From Corella eumyota (Eukaryota; Chordata; Ascidiacea; Phlebobranchia; Corellidae): DNA of 64,000 nt. Position 1 is the first letter of the stretch. Each line of letters opens with the position of its first letter. The translations under genes were made by a program, and so were the position numbers. Below are positions 51,401 to 61,870 of the stretch, one piece after another. The stretch lies in NCBI GenBank assembly GCA_963082875.1, contig OY720103.1:1178001-1242000 (forward strand), in the 5' to 3' direction. The notes beneath the pieces were generated by a model that saw only the letters and a list, made by a program, of their open reading frames with translations, was not told where the DNA came from and did not search any database.

Positions 51401-52788
51401 TGCGCCACCGTACTTGGGTCGAAGAAAATGTTTTACCATCTCAAGGTGGAGCCACACTTATTGAAATGACAAAATTTGTCAAACAACAACTTAAATGTGA
51501 TACTGGTGGCATGAAGCCTCGTGTTGTAGTACATTGCAGGTCAATACTTTTTCTAAGTGTTTTTTTTTAAATTTTATCTAAGTGATAAAACCCACATTCA
51601 TTATTAATAATATATATATATGTTTGTCCAATTTTTAGAACTTTAAAATAAATAAATCTGTGGTGTGCAGGCAAGTATAAGTTAAGAGTTGCAACCATAT
51701 TACGACAAATAAACCGAATGGCCAACCGAAGTGATGGCTATCGACTAGTGCTATATAATTGATGTCAAATTTTCCTTTTTAAATAATAATAAAATTATAT
51801 CTTTATTGTATTTTGACACAGTGATGGAGTGGGGAGAAGCGGGGTATTTTGTGTTGTTTCCAATGTAGTAGAAAGATTACAGAATGAAGGGAAAATTGAT
51901 ATTCTTCGAACAGTTAAAGACTTGCGAGATTGTCGCCCTTGTGTAGTAAGAACAAAGGTAAATAATAATTTCTATGGTATTTTGTTAAAGTAAAAATCTA
52001 ACTTTGGTGAATTGTAAATAAAGATTATTGTATAGGTTTATTAGTGTATGTAACATTCTAAATTTTCTATAAATGTGTTAAGTTTAAAATGCTAAGTTAT
52101 ATCCCCTACATGCCTTATTAAGTAAGTATTTTAACTTTCACAGGAACAATACAAAATGTGTTATGACATTGTGAATGAATATGTACAAAATATTGAGAAG
52201 AAACAACTTGAAGATTTACAAGATGTTGGTAAACATGTTTCACAGATTGAAGAAGATGACATGACCAGTGTTGATTTAAATGACAATGATGATATAGATG
52301 TTGATGAGACTAAGACTTCTGAAAACGAAATAAATGAAAATAAAGATAAAAGCGATGATGATATTATTGAAAACAAAGAAAACGTTGAACAATCTGAAAA
52401 TAGTGATTCTGAAATTGAAAATCCAATAGAAGATAATACAGAAATTTTTATTCCAATTGAGAAAGGAGTTATCATTTCAAATGAAATTGATGACACTAAA
52501 CCTAAAGAAAATGACACAATTTCTAATCAAGCCGAAGATAATATTGAACATTACATTGAGAATGAAGTTGATGGTGATACAAAAATATCCCCCATTAATG
52601 AAAATCTATCAACCCAAGATAATTCGAATTTAAAAATTGAAGAAGTTTCATGTGAAGCGAACTTAAATACAGACAATATTGAATTAAGTGAAGATAATAT
52701 TGAAAAATATATAGAATCAGATGACATTACAAATAATAAACCTGTTGACCAGAGTTATCATAATGACAATCAAGAAATCTTAGTCTAA
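45496..52788 (+). CDS. tandem-domain protein tyrosine phosphatase, PTPRA/PTPRE-like, no visible membrane segment
   Basis: Sixteen exons in phase: 45496-45521, 45635-45774, 46133-46314, 46472-46568, 46726-46802, 47335-47469, 48336-48467, 48623-48765, 48983-49222, 49729-49865, 50181-50257, 50495-50629, 50868-51008, 51379-51539, 51822-51957 and 52144-52788. A short basic N-terminus (MFKTITKFR then NKRKKKSK) leads to D1, with [24 protein letters not shown] and the active-site loop [10 protein letters not shown], so D1 should be active. D2 keeps [10 protein letters not shown] but has TWVEENVLP where the WPD loop belongs, so it is probably weak or inactive. A Glu/Asp/Asn-rich tail of over 200 residues follows. 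D1 wording ([22 protein letters not shown]) is closest to PTPRA/PTPRE. A cytosolic start resembles the soluble PTP-epsilon isoform. A distant upstream receptor exon cannot be excluded. Confidence 0.9.
51216..51346 (-). repeat. tRNA-derived SINE, second family, minus orientation
   Basis: Read on the minus strand it has an A-box-like TAGTGTGGTTAAG and a B-box-like GGGTTTGAGCC, then CGCCCTTGAGCCCGG. It shares only the CGCCCTTGAG block with the main SINE and lies in the phosphatase intron just upstream of a D2 exon. Confidence 0.65.
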
Positions 52789-52984
52789 TACCCTTGTTAT
52801 AACCTATCTTAGAACAAACTTTAACTTTCTTATATATATTTATACTCCTGTTATGTTTGTTTTTGACTTTTGTTGCCTCAGAATAATTTGCACTAAAAGA
52901 GTCATCAGCAGTCGGTACAATCTCAACAAAATATTGCATTATTAGTTATTGCCATTGTGAAGTTAAACTACAGTGTTTGTGATA

Positions 52985-52990
52985 AATAAA
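52985..52990 (+). terminator. AATAAA poly(A) signal of the phosphatase gene
   Basis: This is the first canonical AATAAA after the TAA at 52786-52788, 196 bp downstream. Confidence 0.6.
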
Positions 52991-53362
52991 TACACTTGTA
53001 TTATGTTTGTAGCATCAAAGCTTTGTGTTATGCTTTCTTCAAATTAAACTCATTTTTGTGCAATACATTTGCAAGGTGACATCTCAAAGACATGTGTGTG
53101 CATTTAATTTATGGACTTCCAGATAGTTACATATATTCTAGAGTTAATCAAGTATATTTTTAATTAGGGGCGACAATATAAAGTACTTTTTACAACAAAT
53201 TAGACAAGATAAGAACAGCCTTAAAGCCTTGATTGATTTGATAAATAGAATTTGTTTAAATCCTTCAATAAAAGATAGCGGTTTTTTCAATACTGGTTTT
53301 TAAGGGTACATTGATTGTAACCTGAACACACGTTTAAATATTTGTTAAAAAAATAATTACTT

Positions 53363-53420
53363 TTGCTTTAGCTGGGATTCGAACCGACACTCTTTGGCAC
53401 TCAACCGATCGAGGCGGCAC
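53363..53420 (-). repeat. tRNA-like fragment with perfect B box
   Basis: The minus strand reads GGTTCGAATCC (53375-53385), a perfect B box, preceded by CGATCGGTTGAGTGCC, which resembles a D arm. The spacing is too short for an anticodon arm and the ends do not form an acceptor stem. It is therefore a tRNA pseudogene or SINE head about 100 bp upstream of CRCP, not a tRNA gene. Confidence 0.45.
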
Positions 53421-53520
53421 TTTTTTTTTCTCTTCAGTCGTAAGTTGTTGTGGTGACGTCGGACGCTCTGTGAGTAGTCAAATCTGCCTGGCCGTTTTTT
53501 TAGGCTTGTAAAATCTTAAA

Positions 53521-53922
53521 ATGGAGTTTAAAAAGAAGAATTCGTCTATGCTTAGTAATTTCGAGGTATATCAAGTGTTAAATGAATATGTACAAGAACA
53601 AAAAGACGCTTCAACAACGCGCAGCGATCAAAATCTATCTACTATTACCTACGAAACTCTTAAATATTTAAACGAAACACCAGCTGCTTTGCAGAATAAA
53701 GAATGTATTGAAACTGCACTAAAAGAACTAGCACAGTACGGGTTAACTAAAGCTGAAAAACTGCAGTTTATAAACTTGAGACCAACAAGTGCAGTCGAAA
53801 TTTCGTTAATTGTTGAGGAAAATGAAGAACGAATAACAGAGGACCAATTTGATGAAATTCTGGCAATTATTTCTAAGCTTCCAGCTCCAATGGAAACAGA
53901 AAATGATAAAGAAGAAGAGTAG
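53521..53922 (+). CDS. CRCP: RNA polymerase III subunit RPC9 (CRCP)
   Basis: A single-exon gene of 133 residues. The start MEFKKKNSSMLSNFEVYQVL and the segments STITYETLKYLNETP and LTKAEKLQFINLRPTSAVEI match the conserved core of CRCP/RPC9, an Rpb4-like protein with an HRDC-type helical fold. The end is acidic, as in the vertebrate protein. RPC9 pairs with RPC8 to form the stalk of RNA polymerase III and helps initiation at tRNA and 5S genes. The same protein is known in vertebrates as the CGRP-receptor component. Length is close to the usual 130-150 residues. Only 182 bp separate its stop from the FBXO41 start on the same strand, with no AATAAA between. Confidence 0.95.
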   Translation: MEFKKKNSSMLSNFEVYQVLNEYVQEQKDASTTRSDQNLSTITYETLKYLNETPAALQNKECIETALKELAQYGLTKAEKLQFINLRPTSAVEISLIVEENEERITEDQFDEILAIISKLPAPMETENDKEEE

Positions 53923-54006
53923 TTTAGATTCGTTTTATAACTTAGTAGAAATCATGAGTTTTAAACCTCCATTTTTTTTTACTATACATTCTTATGTTCT
54001 GACATT

Positions 54007-54031
54007 TTCTTACTACTTTTTTACTTTTTAG
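54007..54031 (+). promoter_or_regulatory. candidate trans-splice acceptor between CRCP and FBXO41
   Basis: A pyrimidine-rich tract (TTTTCTTACTACTTTTTTAC then TTTTTAG) ends at an AG at 54031, 73 bp before the FBXO41 ATG. Such a tract in a 182-bp intergenic gap is expected for a spliced-leader acceptor in an operon. Spliced-leader trans-splicing is established in Ciona; its use here is inferred. Confidence 0.45.
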
Positions 54032-54104
54032 GTTTTAACATAGGTATTTAGATATCATGTAATGCTTAATTAATTAACTGATTTAATTACACAATCTCTA
54101 CACA

Positions 54105-57100
54105 ATGTCAGAATCAGATGAGCAGTGGACAAAGTTAGGTTCCGATCTGCTCCCTTATCGATGTTCACTATGTGGTAGTAGCAAACGTTTTCAAAGTTTA
54201 ATTGCATTGAGGATGCATTCTTCAGTTATGCATGCAATACCTCTTTCACCTGTACAAGAACATCAAAACAATTCAATTGGAATCAGGAGTAATGAAAATA
54301 ATGTTAAAAAAGTTGAAGTAGTAGATGCAGATGACAAGGTACATACATAGTTTATCATAATTACCACTAATTAAAATGCTTCGGTTATTGAAATTTTCTT
54401 GTTTATGTAACTAACTTTTTATACTTTTTTAAATTTTGTTGAGGATGAGCTAAGTATTAGCAAGAAGCTGCAGGAAAGTCTCTTGAAATCAACCAGAATT
54501 GAACAAATATTTCAGAAATATTCAGGAAAAATGGACGATATTCTACATAAATATGACAAGTCAGCTGTTGTTCGTTGCTTTATGAAATAAAAATAAGTGT
54601 TTAAATTAATTGTTTTGAAGTTCTTAGTCTAAGGATTTAAACACATTTTAATCTGTTATTTACTGTGTCATTTTGAAGTAAAAATTTAATTTTGATTTTA
54701 TAGGGAAGCAAGCAAGTTGCAAGAACGAGTCAATTATGCAAAACAACTGGAGAAGATAAACATACAACAGCAAGAACTTTATCAGTTACAAGCATCTTGG
54801 AGAGCTGTCCACGGTATGTCACAACTTGTACAAGATACTGAAGATATCATAAATAAAAGGTAAATCATAAATAGAATAATTTCTGATGTGGTAAAACTAA
54901 TGTTTTTGTATTGAAACTTACTATTTGTTTTTTGTTGTGGAATTTTAAATCAATATTTTGATTTTATTTGAATAAGCCTTTGTTGTGTTATGAGATTAAG
55001 TTACTCCCTTTGTTAAACTTTGTACACTCATAATATTGGTATATAAACATAGTAAAATACCCCACACTGAATTTATATTTGGGTAATTTAGATTCAAAAT
55101 TGAATATATTTTAGGTTAGAAGAAAATGGGCGTTCACTACCGAGAGCAAAGGAAACTCATGTAAAAATATCTTTTTTGTTAATATTTCATTGAGATTTAT
55201 ATAATGTTTACTTGTAATATAATTTTAGATAGAAATGTAAAGTCAAAATAATTTTTTTTGTGATTCTGTAATTGAAACCTGATTTAAAATCTTAATGTAA
55301 CTGTTTTCAATAATTTAAATATTTTTAGAATACTTCAGCACCTCAATTAAACAACACCTCATCCAATGAAGAAATTTTGTATGAGCAAGTAGAAAACAGT
55401 GTCCACCTCGCTGCTAAATATAAAGCTTTGGCATTGGAGGCAGAAGAAAAACTCAAAGAGAAGGAAATGTAAGTTTTGCTAATTTTTTTTACTTAGTCAG
55501 TAGTCTACCCGACAGTCGACATTTTAATTGCCATATTATGGTTTCAATTCTTAACTAATCTTTGCCCATAATAATTCACACACAAAAAGCAGTTTTATTA
55601 TTTTAGGCCTATAAATTGGACATACATATCGTCCTTTAAGTTTTATCACATATAGATTTCTTTATAAATAATAAATTCTAACACTACAATAATTTCTTTA
55701 GTGAAGAACAGAACTTAAAGAAATGTATGGAAGTTGTTGTTGAAAAGGAAAGTGTGGCAAAGAAGAAACTAGCGAGTTTTATGGAAGATCTTTTGAATCG
55801 AACTGAAAAAGCTGAAAGTCAACTTGAGGTTCCATGTTTTATTCATGTTGTTTTACAATGATGTACCATGCCACTTCAAATGTACTTGAAAACTACTCAT
55901 AATCAATAATTTATTATTTACAAATGCAATTCAGTCTACTAGCAACCTAATCATAGTTAAAATTTGTATTTATGATTTTTTTTTTATCTTTTAGTTATAT
56001 CAAAGTCAAACCCCTTCTCCAAAATCTAAATCATTTAATCGACTTGTAAAGAAGTTAAATAAAAATGGTCGACAAAGATCAAAGGTAAATTATAAACTAC
56101 ACATTTTTGGTCCAGAATTTGTTATTTTTCCTATGATATAATTACAAATAAATACCCAATTTGTTAAAAATTTTATTTGATTTTTTTGTTGTTTTTAGAC
56201 TGCAGATTCGTATATGATTCCATCATCGAAAAATACAAACAAATTGGGTCATTCTAGTAAAGGAAAATTCACTAAAACAAAGTGAGATTTAACCTGTAAT
56301 AAATGTTTGCTAGTGTAGATTTAAATAAATATAATATACTGTAGTCAAGGTATCATATATAGAAGTTATCTATTCAAAGTCTTTATTCAGTAAATGTAAT
56401 GGGAAAATTGTTGGTAGTTTTTGTTTGTATATATCTTATCCTCGATGTGGGAAGGTCGAATGCGCGACTTAAAAATAGAGTAACATCAGTTACTCCGACC
56501 CAGTCTCGAGTTGCCTGTGTCAGTTTGGGATATTATAGATTATAATTGCCCGCTAATTATGCTGCTGATTAAGTGCTGGCTCAGCAGAAGTTTTTGCTGT
56601 TTATAGCGCCTTACTCAAGGGCGCTACAGTATGAGAGCAGTTGGGATTGAACCCACGACCTCAAGGTGGTGTATCAAGTGTTTTACCACTACACATCACT
56701 GCCGGTCAAGTTTTAAATTTTTGATTATTTTTAGACTTTATGATGATCCTTATGTTAAGAAAATCCTGGAACCACCAAGCAGTTTAGAATTACCTCGAAA
56801 ATTTCCTCCTGCCAAAAATCACCACAAAAAACAACTTAAAGGAATTGACACAAGTGATTTAATGGAAGGACATTTGTTGATGCCTTTTTCAAATCAATTT
56901 GGACGCAGTAATGTAAAAAATTAAAATTTTGTGTTTTGGTAGTAATAGCATTTTGGCAAACCTTTATTTTTAGTTGCTTTATTTTTCAGAGTGAAGTAAC
57001 TACTGATCGTCATATTGCGCTGTTCTGTGTGTTTGCTCGTTTATCCTCAATTGATGTGCTCCGCTGCTCCCTCGTGTGTCGAGAGTGGAGGGACATCTCA

Positions 57101-58681
57101 AGACATCCCCAATTGTGGAGCAGAATAAACTTCACCAACTTAAGAGTCTCGTCTGAAGTAAGTTTAAAAATTAAATTTAAAATATTTTAAATTTTTTTGG
57201 CTGGAAAGAAAGTAATTGCAAGATGGGGTTTAATAGTTTTAAAAGTTTTAAGGGGTGATCAGCTTACTGTTTGGTGAGTACTTCTTTTAGTAGTTTCTTG
57301 AAGTGAAAATTAACTTTTTGTTTTTTTTTATTTTAAGTTAAAAAGTTTTTTTCTTTTTTTGAATAAAAATGTTTTATTTTGTAGTTTTTTATGTCAATAT
57401 CAAGATGGTGTAGTGCCACATGTTACTTGTCACTTAAAAACATCAGCTTACAAGGAGATAAAGATGGTATGCCAGGTATAAATATTGATATTTGCTCACT
57501 GTTAATTACAGTGGAAAAATGCATGAATGGTTTTTATGGATATTTATTTATTAAAGGATTATTAGAAAAGGGTTTGGAGGAAATTTTAAAATCTTGCGGA
57601 GAAAATTTATTGGTTTTGGCAATCGATAATTGTGATCAGGTTTTAACAAACAGATCTATTTGGTTGGTTAGTTGTTATAACAGGTAAGCAGTATATATAA
57701 AGATTTACAAATTAAAGCATTTTGTAGTACTTGTAAAATTCATATATTTGTTGTTTTATGTAGAAAAATTCGAATGATTGTTTACCGAAGTGCAATGGAT
57801 CCTTTATGCAATGAAGTAGTCTGGGCTCTTGGTTCTAACTGCAGAGATATTGTTACTTTGGAAGTTGCTCCACTTTACCCATGGTAATTATATAACTTAT
57901 GCACTAAAAATAAGAGCCCATAGTCCTGCTAATATTAAGCTTAATAAAGAATAACTTGAGCTTGTTAATACCAAGCTAATACTACCAGATTATTAACATA
58001 CCATAATAACCGAGTTTTTAAGATAAGATAATGGAAGTTACTCTTTAACAATTGGATTGGTCAAAGTATATATAAAATATGTATTTTTTAGTTCTGTAAA
58101 GTTATTTGACAACAATATAGCAAGATTATTAAGCTGGTGTTGGCCTAACCTACAAGCTCTTAGTTTTGGAGGAAAGTTAGTTGATGGAGCTGGAATGTTA
58201 GCTGTTGGTAAGTTGGCAACAATCTGTAAAAAATGTTGATAATTTTTCTTTTACTTTAATTTGATGTTTTGTATTTAAAGCTCTCAATTGCCACCACTTA
58301 AAAGTTCTTGAGCTTGACCATGCTAAAGGAATTACAGAAGAAACTGCAATTTCGATTTGCAAACATGGATTTATTGGTGAATCTCAAAATTTAAATGTTA
58401 TTTTACCCAAAACCATTTTATTATTAGTATGACAATGTATTTTGATCTAACTGTAAACAACTTTGTTAATTTTTTTAGAACTACACAGTCTTATATTTAC
58501 CCACACCCCAATCCAAGCTTGTACGGTTCGAAAATTCCTTCAGAAGTTAAAAGCTTTAAGATTGTTGCATGTGGTCATTAAACAAACAGACTTTTTCCCT
58601 GCTTCAAGAAAAGGAAAAGTGAATCCTGAATACGAAAAAATAGCCAAAGAACTAAAAGTATTAATTGTTAGAAGTTTTTAA
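54105..58681 (+). CDS. FBXO41: FBXO41, zinc-finger, coiled-coil, F-box and LRR-like protein
   Basis: About 15 exons, including 54105-54338, 54444 to about 54561, about 54704-54859, 55329-55469, 56735-56912, 56990-57157, 57385-57683, 57764-57883, 58091-58207, 58281-58376 and 58479-58681. The N-terminus has one C2H2 finger (LPYRCSLCGSSKRFQSL with paired His), then long Glu/Lys/Gln coiled coils (54704-55830), a basic Ser-rich stretch, the F-box (ALFCVFARLSSIDVLRCSL with CREWRDISRHPQLW) and an LRR-like C-terminus. RSIWLVSCYNR and YRSAMDPLCNEVVWALG match vertebrate FBXO41 closely, and that protein has the same finger, coil, F-box, LRR order. As an F-box protein it should be the substrate receptor of an SCF ubiquitin ligase; vertebrate FBXO41 is neuronal. 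The exon 2 donor (AA/GTCAGC) is the weakest splice site, and reading through it stops after a few codons. Confidence 0.93.
56421..56706 (-). repeat. nearly full-length tRNA-headed SINE, minus orientation
   Basis: On the minus strand it begins CCGGCAGTGATGTGTAGTGG (A box), has the B box GGGTTCAATCC, then the body GCGCCCTTGAGTAAGGCGC and ends CCCACATCGAGGATAAG with an A-rich tail. It lies in a FBXO41 intron and is clearly the same family as 58694 and 61871. Confidence 0.88.
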
Positions 58682-59546
58682 ATACAATTACAGGTAAATA
58701 ACACTTGCTACACTACACATAAGGTCGTGGGTTCAATCCCTACTGAAATCATGCTGTAGCGCCCTTGAGTATTGTGCTATAAACGGTACGAACTTTTGCT
58801 GAGCCAGCACTTAAACAGCAGCATAATTAACGAGCAATTGTAATCTATAATATCCCAAACTGCTACAGGCAACTCGAGACTGGGTCGAAGTAACTGATTT
58901 TACTCTATGTTTAAGTTGCGCATTCAACTTTCCCACATCGAGGATAAAGATATATACAAAAAATAAATAAAATACTACCCTTTACCGTCTAAAATACCAT
59001 TTAAAATGCCTTTATTTTATAGAACCTCCAGCAAAATGGAAGATACAAGAATATCCTTGATATAAAATGTCTATAAAATTTAAATCACACAAGTTAATGT
59101 AAAGTTGAATACTTAGTTAGCGGGGTTGTAGTATTAGTTTGCACTTTATCTTACCTATTTATCGGATCAAATACCTTTTTAACTGCACAATTTTTCTATA
59201 TTAACTTCAATGTTAGTACCTTGTATTTATTTAATACTGTCAATACTGTAGCAATAATATAACTAAACCACAAGAGAGATATTATTTTTTATTTATTGGT
59301 GCAATTTTAAATTTGGGTTTTATTTTTATTGCAATTTTTGATACTTTTAACTGTCTTCTTTTTTGTTTAATGTTATGTCTGTATTGATAGTTTTCCAACT
59401 GTAGTCACTGTAGTTATTGTGTTAGTATTAATAGGGTGAAGTTTTATATTTTTATTGTATTATCCTTTACACATCATAATCTTAATACATTATGTTCTTT
59501 TAGGTATTAGGTTTTAGGAATTAATTTTTTTAAATTGAATTTAAAA
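58682..59546. other. FBXO41 3' region and DHX35 upstream region
   Basis: About 865 bp between two same-strand genes. The first 290 bp are a SINE that starts 12 bp after the FBXO41 stop; the rest is AT-rich with no exon. No clear core promoter for DHX35 is seen. Confidence 0.6.
58694..58973 (+). repeat. tRNA-headed SINE in the FBXO41 3' UTR
   Basis: It lacks about 20 bp of the head but keeps CACTTGCTACAC, the B box GGGTTCAATCCC and the body to CCCACATCGAGGATAAAG. Its A-rich tail contains AATAAA twice (58962 and 58966), which are the first canonical poly(A) signals after the FBXO41 stop. Confidence 0.88.
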
Positions 59547-61776
59547 ATGAAATTTTGGAAGCCTGGAGCAAAATTTCCGGACCAAGATGTCCAATCTGAA
59601 AGTCAATCAGAAACCTCAATTGGTGGGGATTATTTCACACTTTTATCTAAAGAAAAACAACAGAAAAGATTACCAATTTACCAATACAAGAATCACATTC
59701 TGTATTTGTTAGAAAACCATCAGACTTTGATCATAGTTGGGGAAACAGGCTCTGGTAAAAGTACTCAAATTCCCCAATATTTGGTTGATGCTGGCTGGAC
59801 ACAAAAGGGAAAATCTTCTGTTGTTATAACCCAGCCTCGAAGAATGGCAGTAATTTCTCTTTCTAGGCATGTTAGTGAAGAAAGGTCTGTCACCTTAGGT
59901 GATGAAGTGGGCTATAATATTCGATTTGACGAGTGTTACAGCGAAGAAAAAACAGTAATAAAATATGTAACTGATGGGATTTTGCTGCGTGAAATGATGA
60001 CCGACCCTCTTTTAAAATCATACAGTGTAATAATGTTGGATGAAGCTCATGAGCGGAGTATTAATATTGACTTGTGCCTTGGTTTGTTAAAAAAGATTCA
60101 ACTTAAAAGACAGGATTTGAGAATTATAATTTCTTCTGCAACTATTGATGCTGAATTGTTTAAAAACTTTTTTAACAATGCTGCAATCCTTTCTGTAGAA
60201 GGTCGAAACTACCCAGTTGATTTATTCTACACAAAAAACCCAATCGCTGATTACTTAAAGCACACTGTGGACACAATTTTGGACATTCATTATTCACAAG
60301 ACTCTGGTGATATTCTTGCATTTGTAACTAGCCAAGATGAGGTTAAAACTGTCGTGTCTTCACTCATAGAAGATCTAAGAACCAACAAAAGAAAGGGAAA
60401 GTACCTTAAGGTGCTTCCCCTATACAGTATGCTTCCGGTATCTGAACAAATGCTTGTAATGGAACGAAGTGGTAAAAACACTCGGAAAGTTGTCGTAGCA
60501 ACCAATGTAGCTGAAACCTCGATCACAATCGAAGGAGTTGGATTTGTTGTTGACTGTGGGTTCGTAAAACTTACAACTTTTAATCCTAAAACTGCAGTGG
60601 AAGCACTGGTTGTCACAAAAACATCACAAGCTTCATCTGAGCAGAGGTCAGGACGTGCAGGAAGATGCAGGTAATTATGATGTCATATTGTTATGTATTT
60701 ACCCAATGTACTAACACAGGGTCCCACTTCTTCTTATACATTTAAGCTAACAAGTATAATTTGACAATATAAAAAGAGGATTAGTTGCTTTCTTAAGTTT
60801 AAGTTATTGTAACCTACTTGATCTGGAGCCATTTCAACTTGGATTTGTTTTATTCCTTAGAAATGGGAAAGCCTACAGACTCTACACAGAAGAAGCATTC
60901 GCTACACTACCAGAATCCACCATTCCTGAAATTCAAAGAAGCAATTTAATGTCAGTTATCCTCCAACTAAAGTCCTTGGGAGTCGACAACGTTCTCCGTT
61001 TTGACTTTATTTCTCCACCTCCGGCTGAATGCATGGTCAGAGGAGTTGAGATCTTGTATGCTCTTGGAGCAATTGATGACAACGGAAGACTGACCTCTCC
61101 TCTCGGAAGACAAATGGCTGAGTTTCCACTGGAGCCAATGTTTATTAAAATGTTGCTTTCAGCAGATAAGTATGGTTGTGTGAAGGAAGTATTAACAATC
61201 GTAGCTATGCTCCAGGTACGCAATGTGTTCGTGTTACCTCACAACCAAAGAGCTAAAGCAAAGATCGAACACAGAAAGTTTGCAGTCTCAGAAGGAGACC
61301 ACGTGACTCTTCTCAACGTTTTTAATTCGTTTTTAAACGAAGGTAACAAGACCAAACGTTGGTGCGAGAAGTTTTATTTGAACTACCTCGGTCTTCAGCA
61401 TGCGGTCAAGGTGCGTCATCACTTAGCACAACATTGCGCGCGATTGGAATTAACCACTACGTCATCGACACGTGATCTGACAATGATTCAGAAGTGCATT
61501 GTCGAAGGGTTTTTCATGAATGCTGCGAAGTTACATCACGACGGGTCGTACCGTAGTCTACATTCCGGGACCAAACTCACAATCCATCCTTCTTCGTGTT
61601 TATCAACAGAAGCTCCACCTAAATGGATATTATACAACGATGTGTTACAAACATCGCAGTTGTTTATGAGGCAAATAACAGCAATTAACCCCGAATGGTT
61701 GTATGAGATTGCACCTCATTTTTATAATTATGGATCAGAAAGATCACTTGCTGCAAAACGAGTTAAATACGAATAA
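59547..61776 (+). CDS. DHX35: DHX35, DEAH-box RNA helicase
   Basis: Two exons, 59547-60670 and 60861-61776, joined in frame at GRAGRCR/NGKAYRLY, give about 680 residues. The ATG at 59547 was chosen because MKFWKPG matches the KFWRPG start of DHX35. Helicase motifs are all present: GETGSGKS (I), TQPRR (Ia), DEAH (II), SAT (III), TNVAETSIT (V) and QRSGRAGR (VI). The second exon holds the winged-helix/ratchet and OB-fold parts, with LQLKSLGVDNVLRFDF, FAVSEGDHVTLLN and WILYNDVLQTS, ending in a DHX35-like LAAKRVKYE. DHX35 proteins are ATP-dependent RNA helicases found with the catalytic spliceosome. Having one 1.1-kb exon is unusual beside the many-exon neighbours. Confidence 0.95.
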
Positions 61777-61850
61777 AAAAACTGTAAAATTTGTTAATTT
61801 AGTTTGAAATACTAAGCAGCCAGATTTTATCGTTTATATTTGCAGATGAC

Positions 61851-61856
61851 AATAAA
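61851..61856 (+). terminator. AATAAA poly(A) signal of DHX35
   Basis: AATAAA 75 bp after the stop. A second AATAAA overlaps the stop codon itself (GAATAAAAA). The SINE at 61871 begins 15 bp downstream, at about the expected cleavage position. Confidence 0.65.
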
Positions 61857-61870
61857 ATTTACAAACATTT

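Larger units (their letters stand above)
52789..53520. other. intergenic between phosphatase and CRCP
   Basis: It contains the phosphatase 3' UTR with AATAAA at 52985, a tRNA-like fragment at 53363-53420 and the presumed CRCP promoter, including GTGACGTCGGACG at 53452. No exon is seen. Confidence 0.6.

Noticed and set aside
51278-51469. 63-codon frame [11 protein letters not shown] as a gene
   Set aside because: It starts in the SINE at 51216-51346 and then overlaps the D2 exon in the wrong frame.
52161-52517. Minus-strand Ser/Phe-rich frame of 118 codons
   Set aside because: Antisense shadow of the acidic phosphatase tail; composition follows from the repeated GAA/GAT codons.
53363-53420. 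tRNA gene on the minus strand
   Set aside because: Perfect B box but no room for an anticodon arm and no acceptor stem pairing.
56631-56924. Open frame starting MRAVGIEPTTSRW
   Set aside because: Its start is the reverse complement of the SINE B-box region, a common artefact; only the part from 56735 is a genuine FBXO41 exon.
60290-61223. Minus-strand frames opposite DHX35
   Set aside because: Antisense of strongly conserved helicase exons, with no motif of their own.
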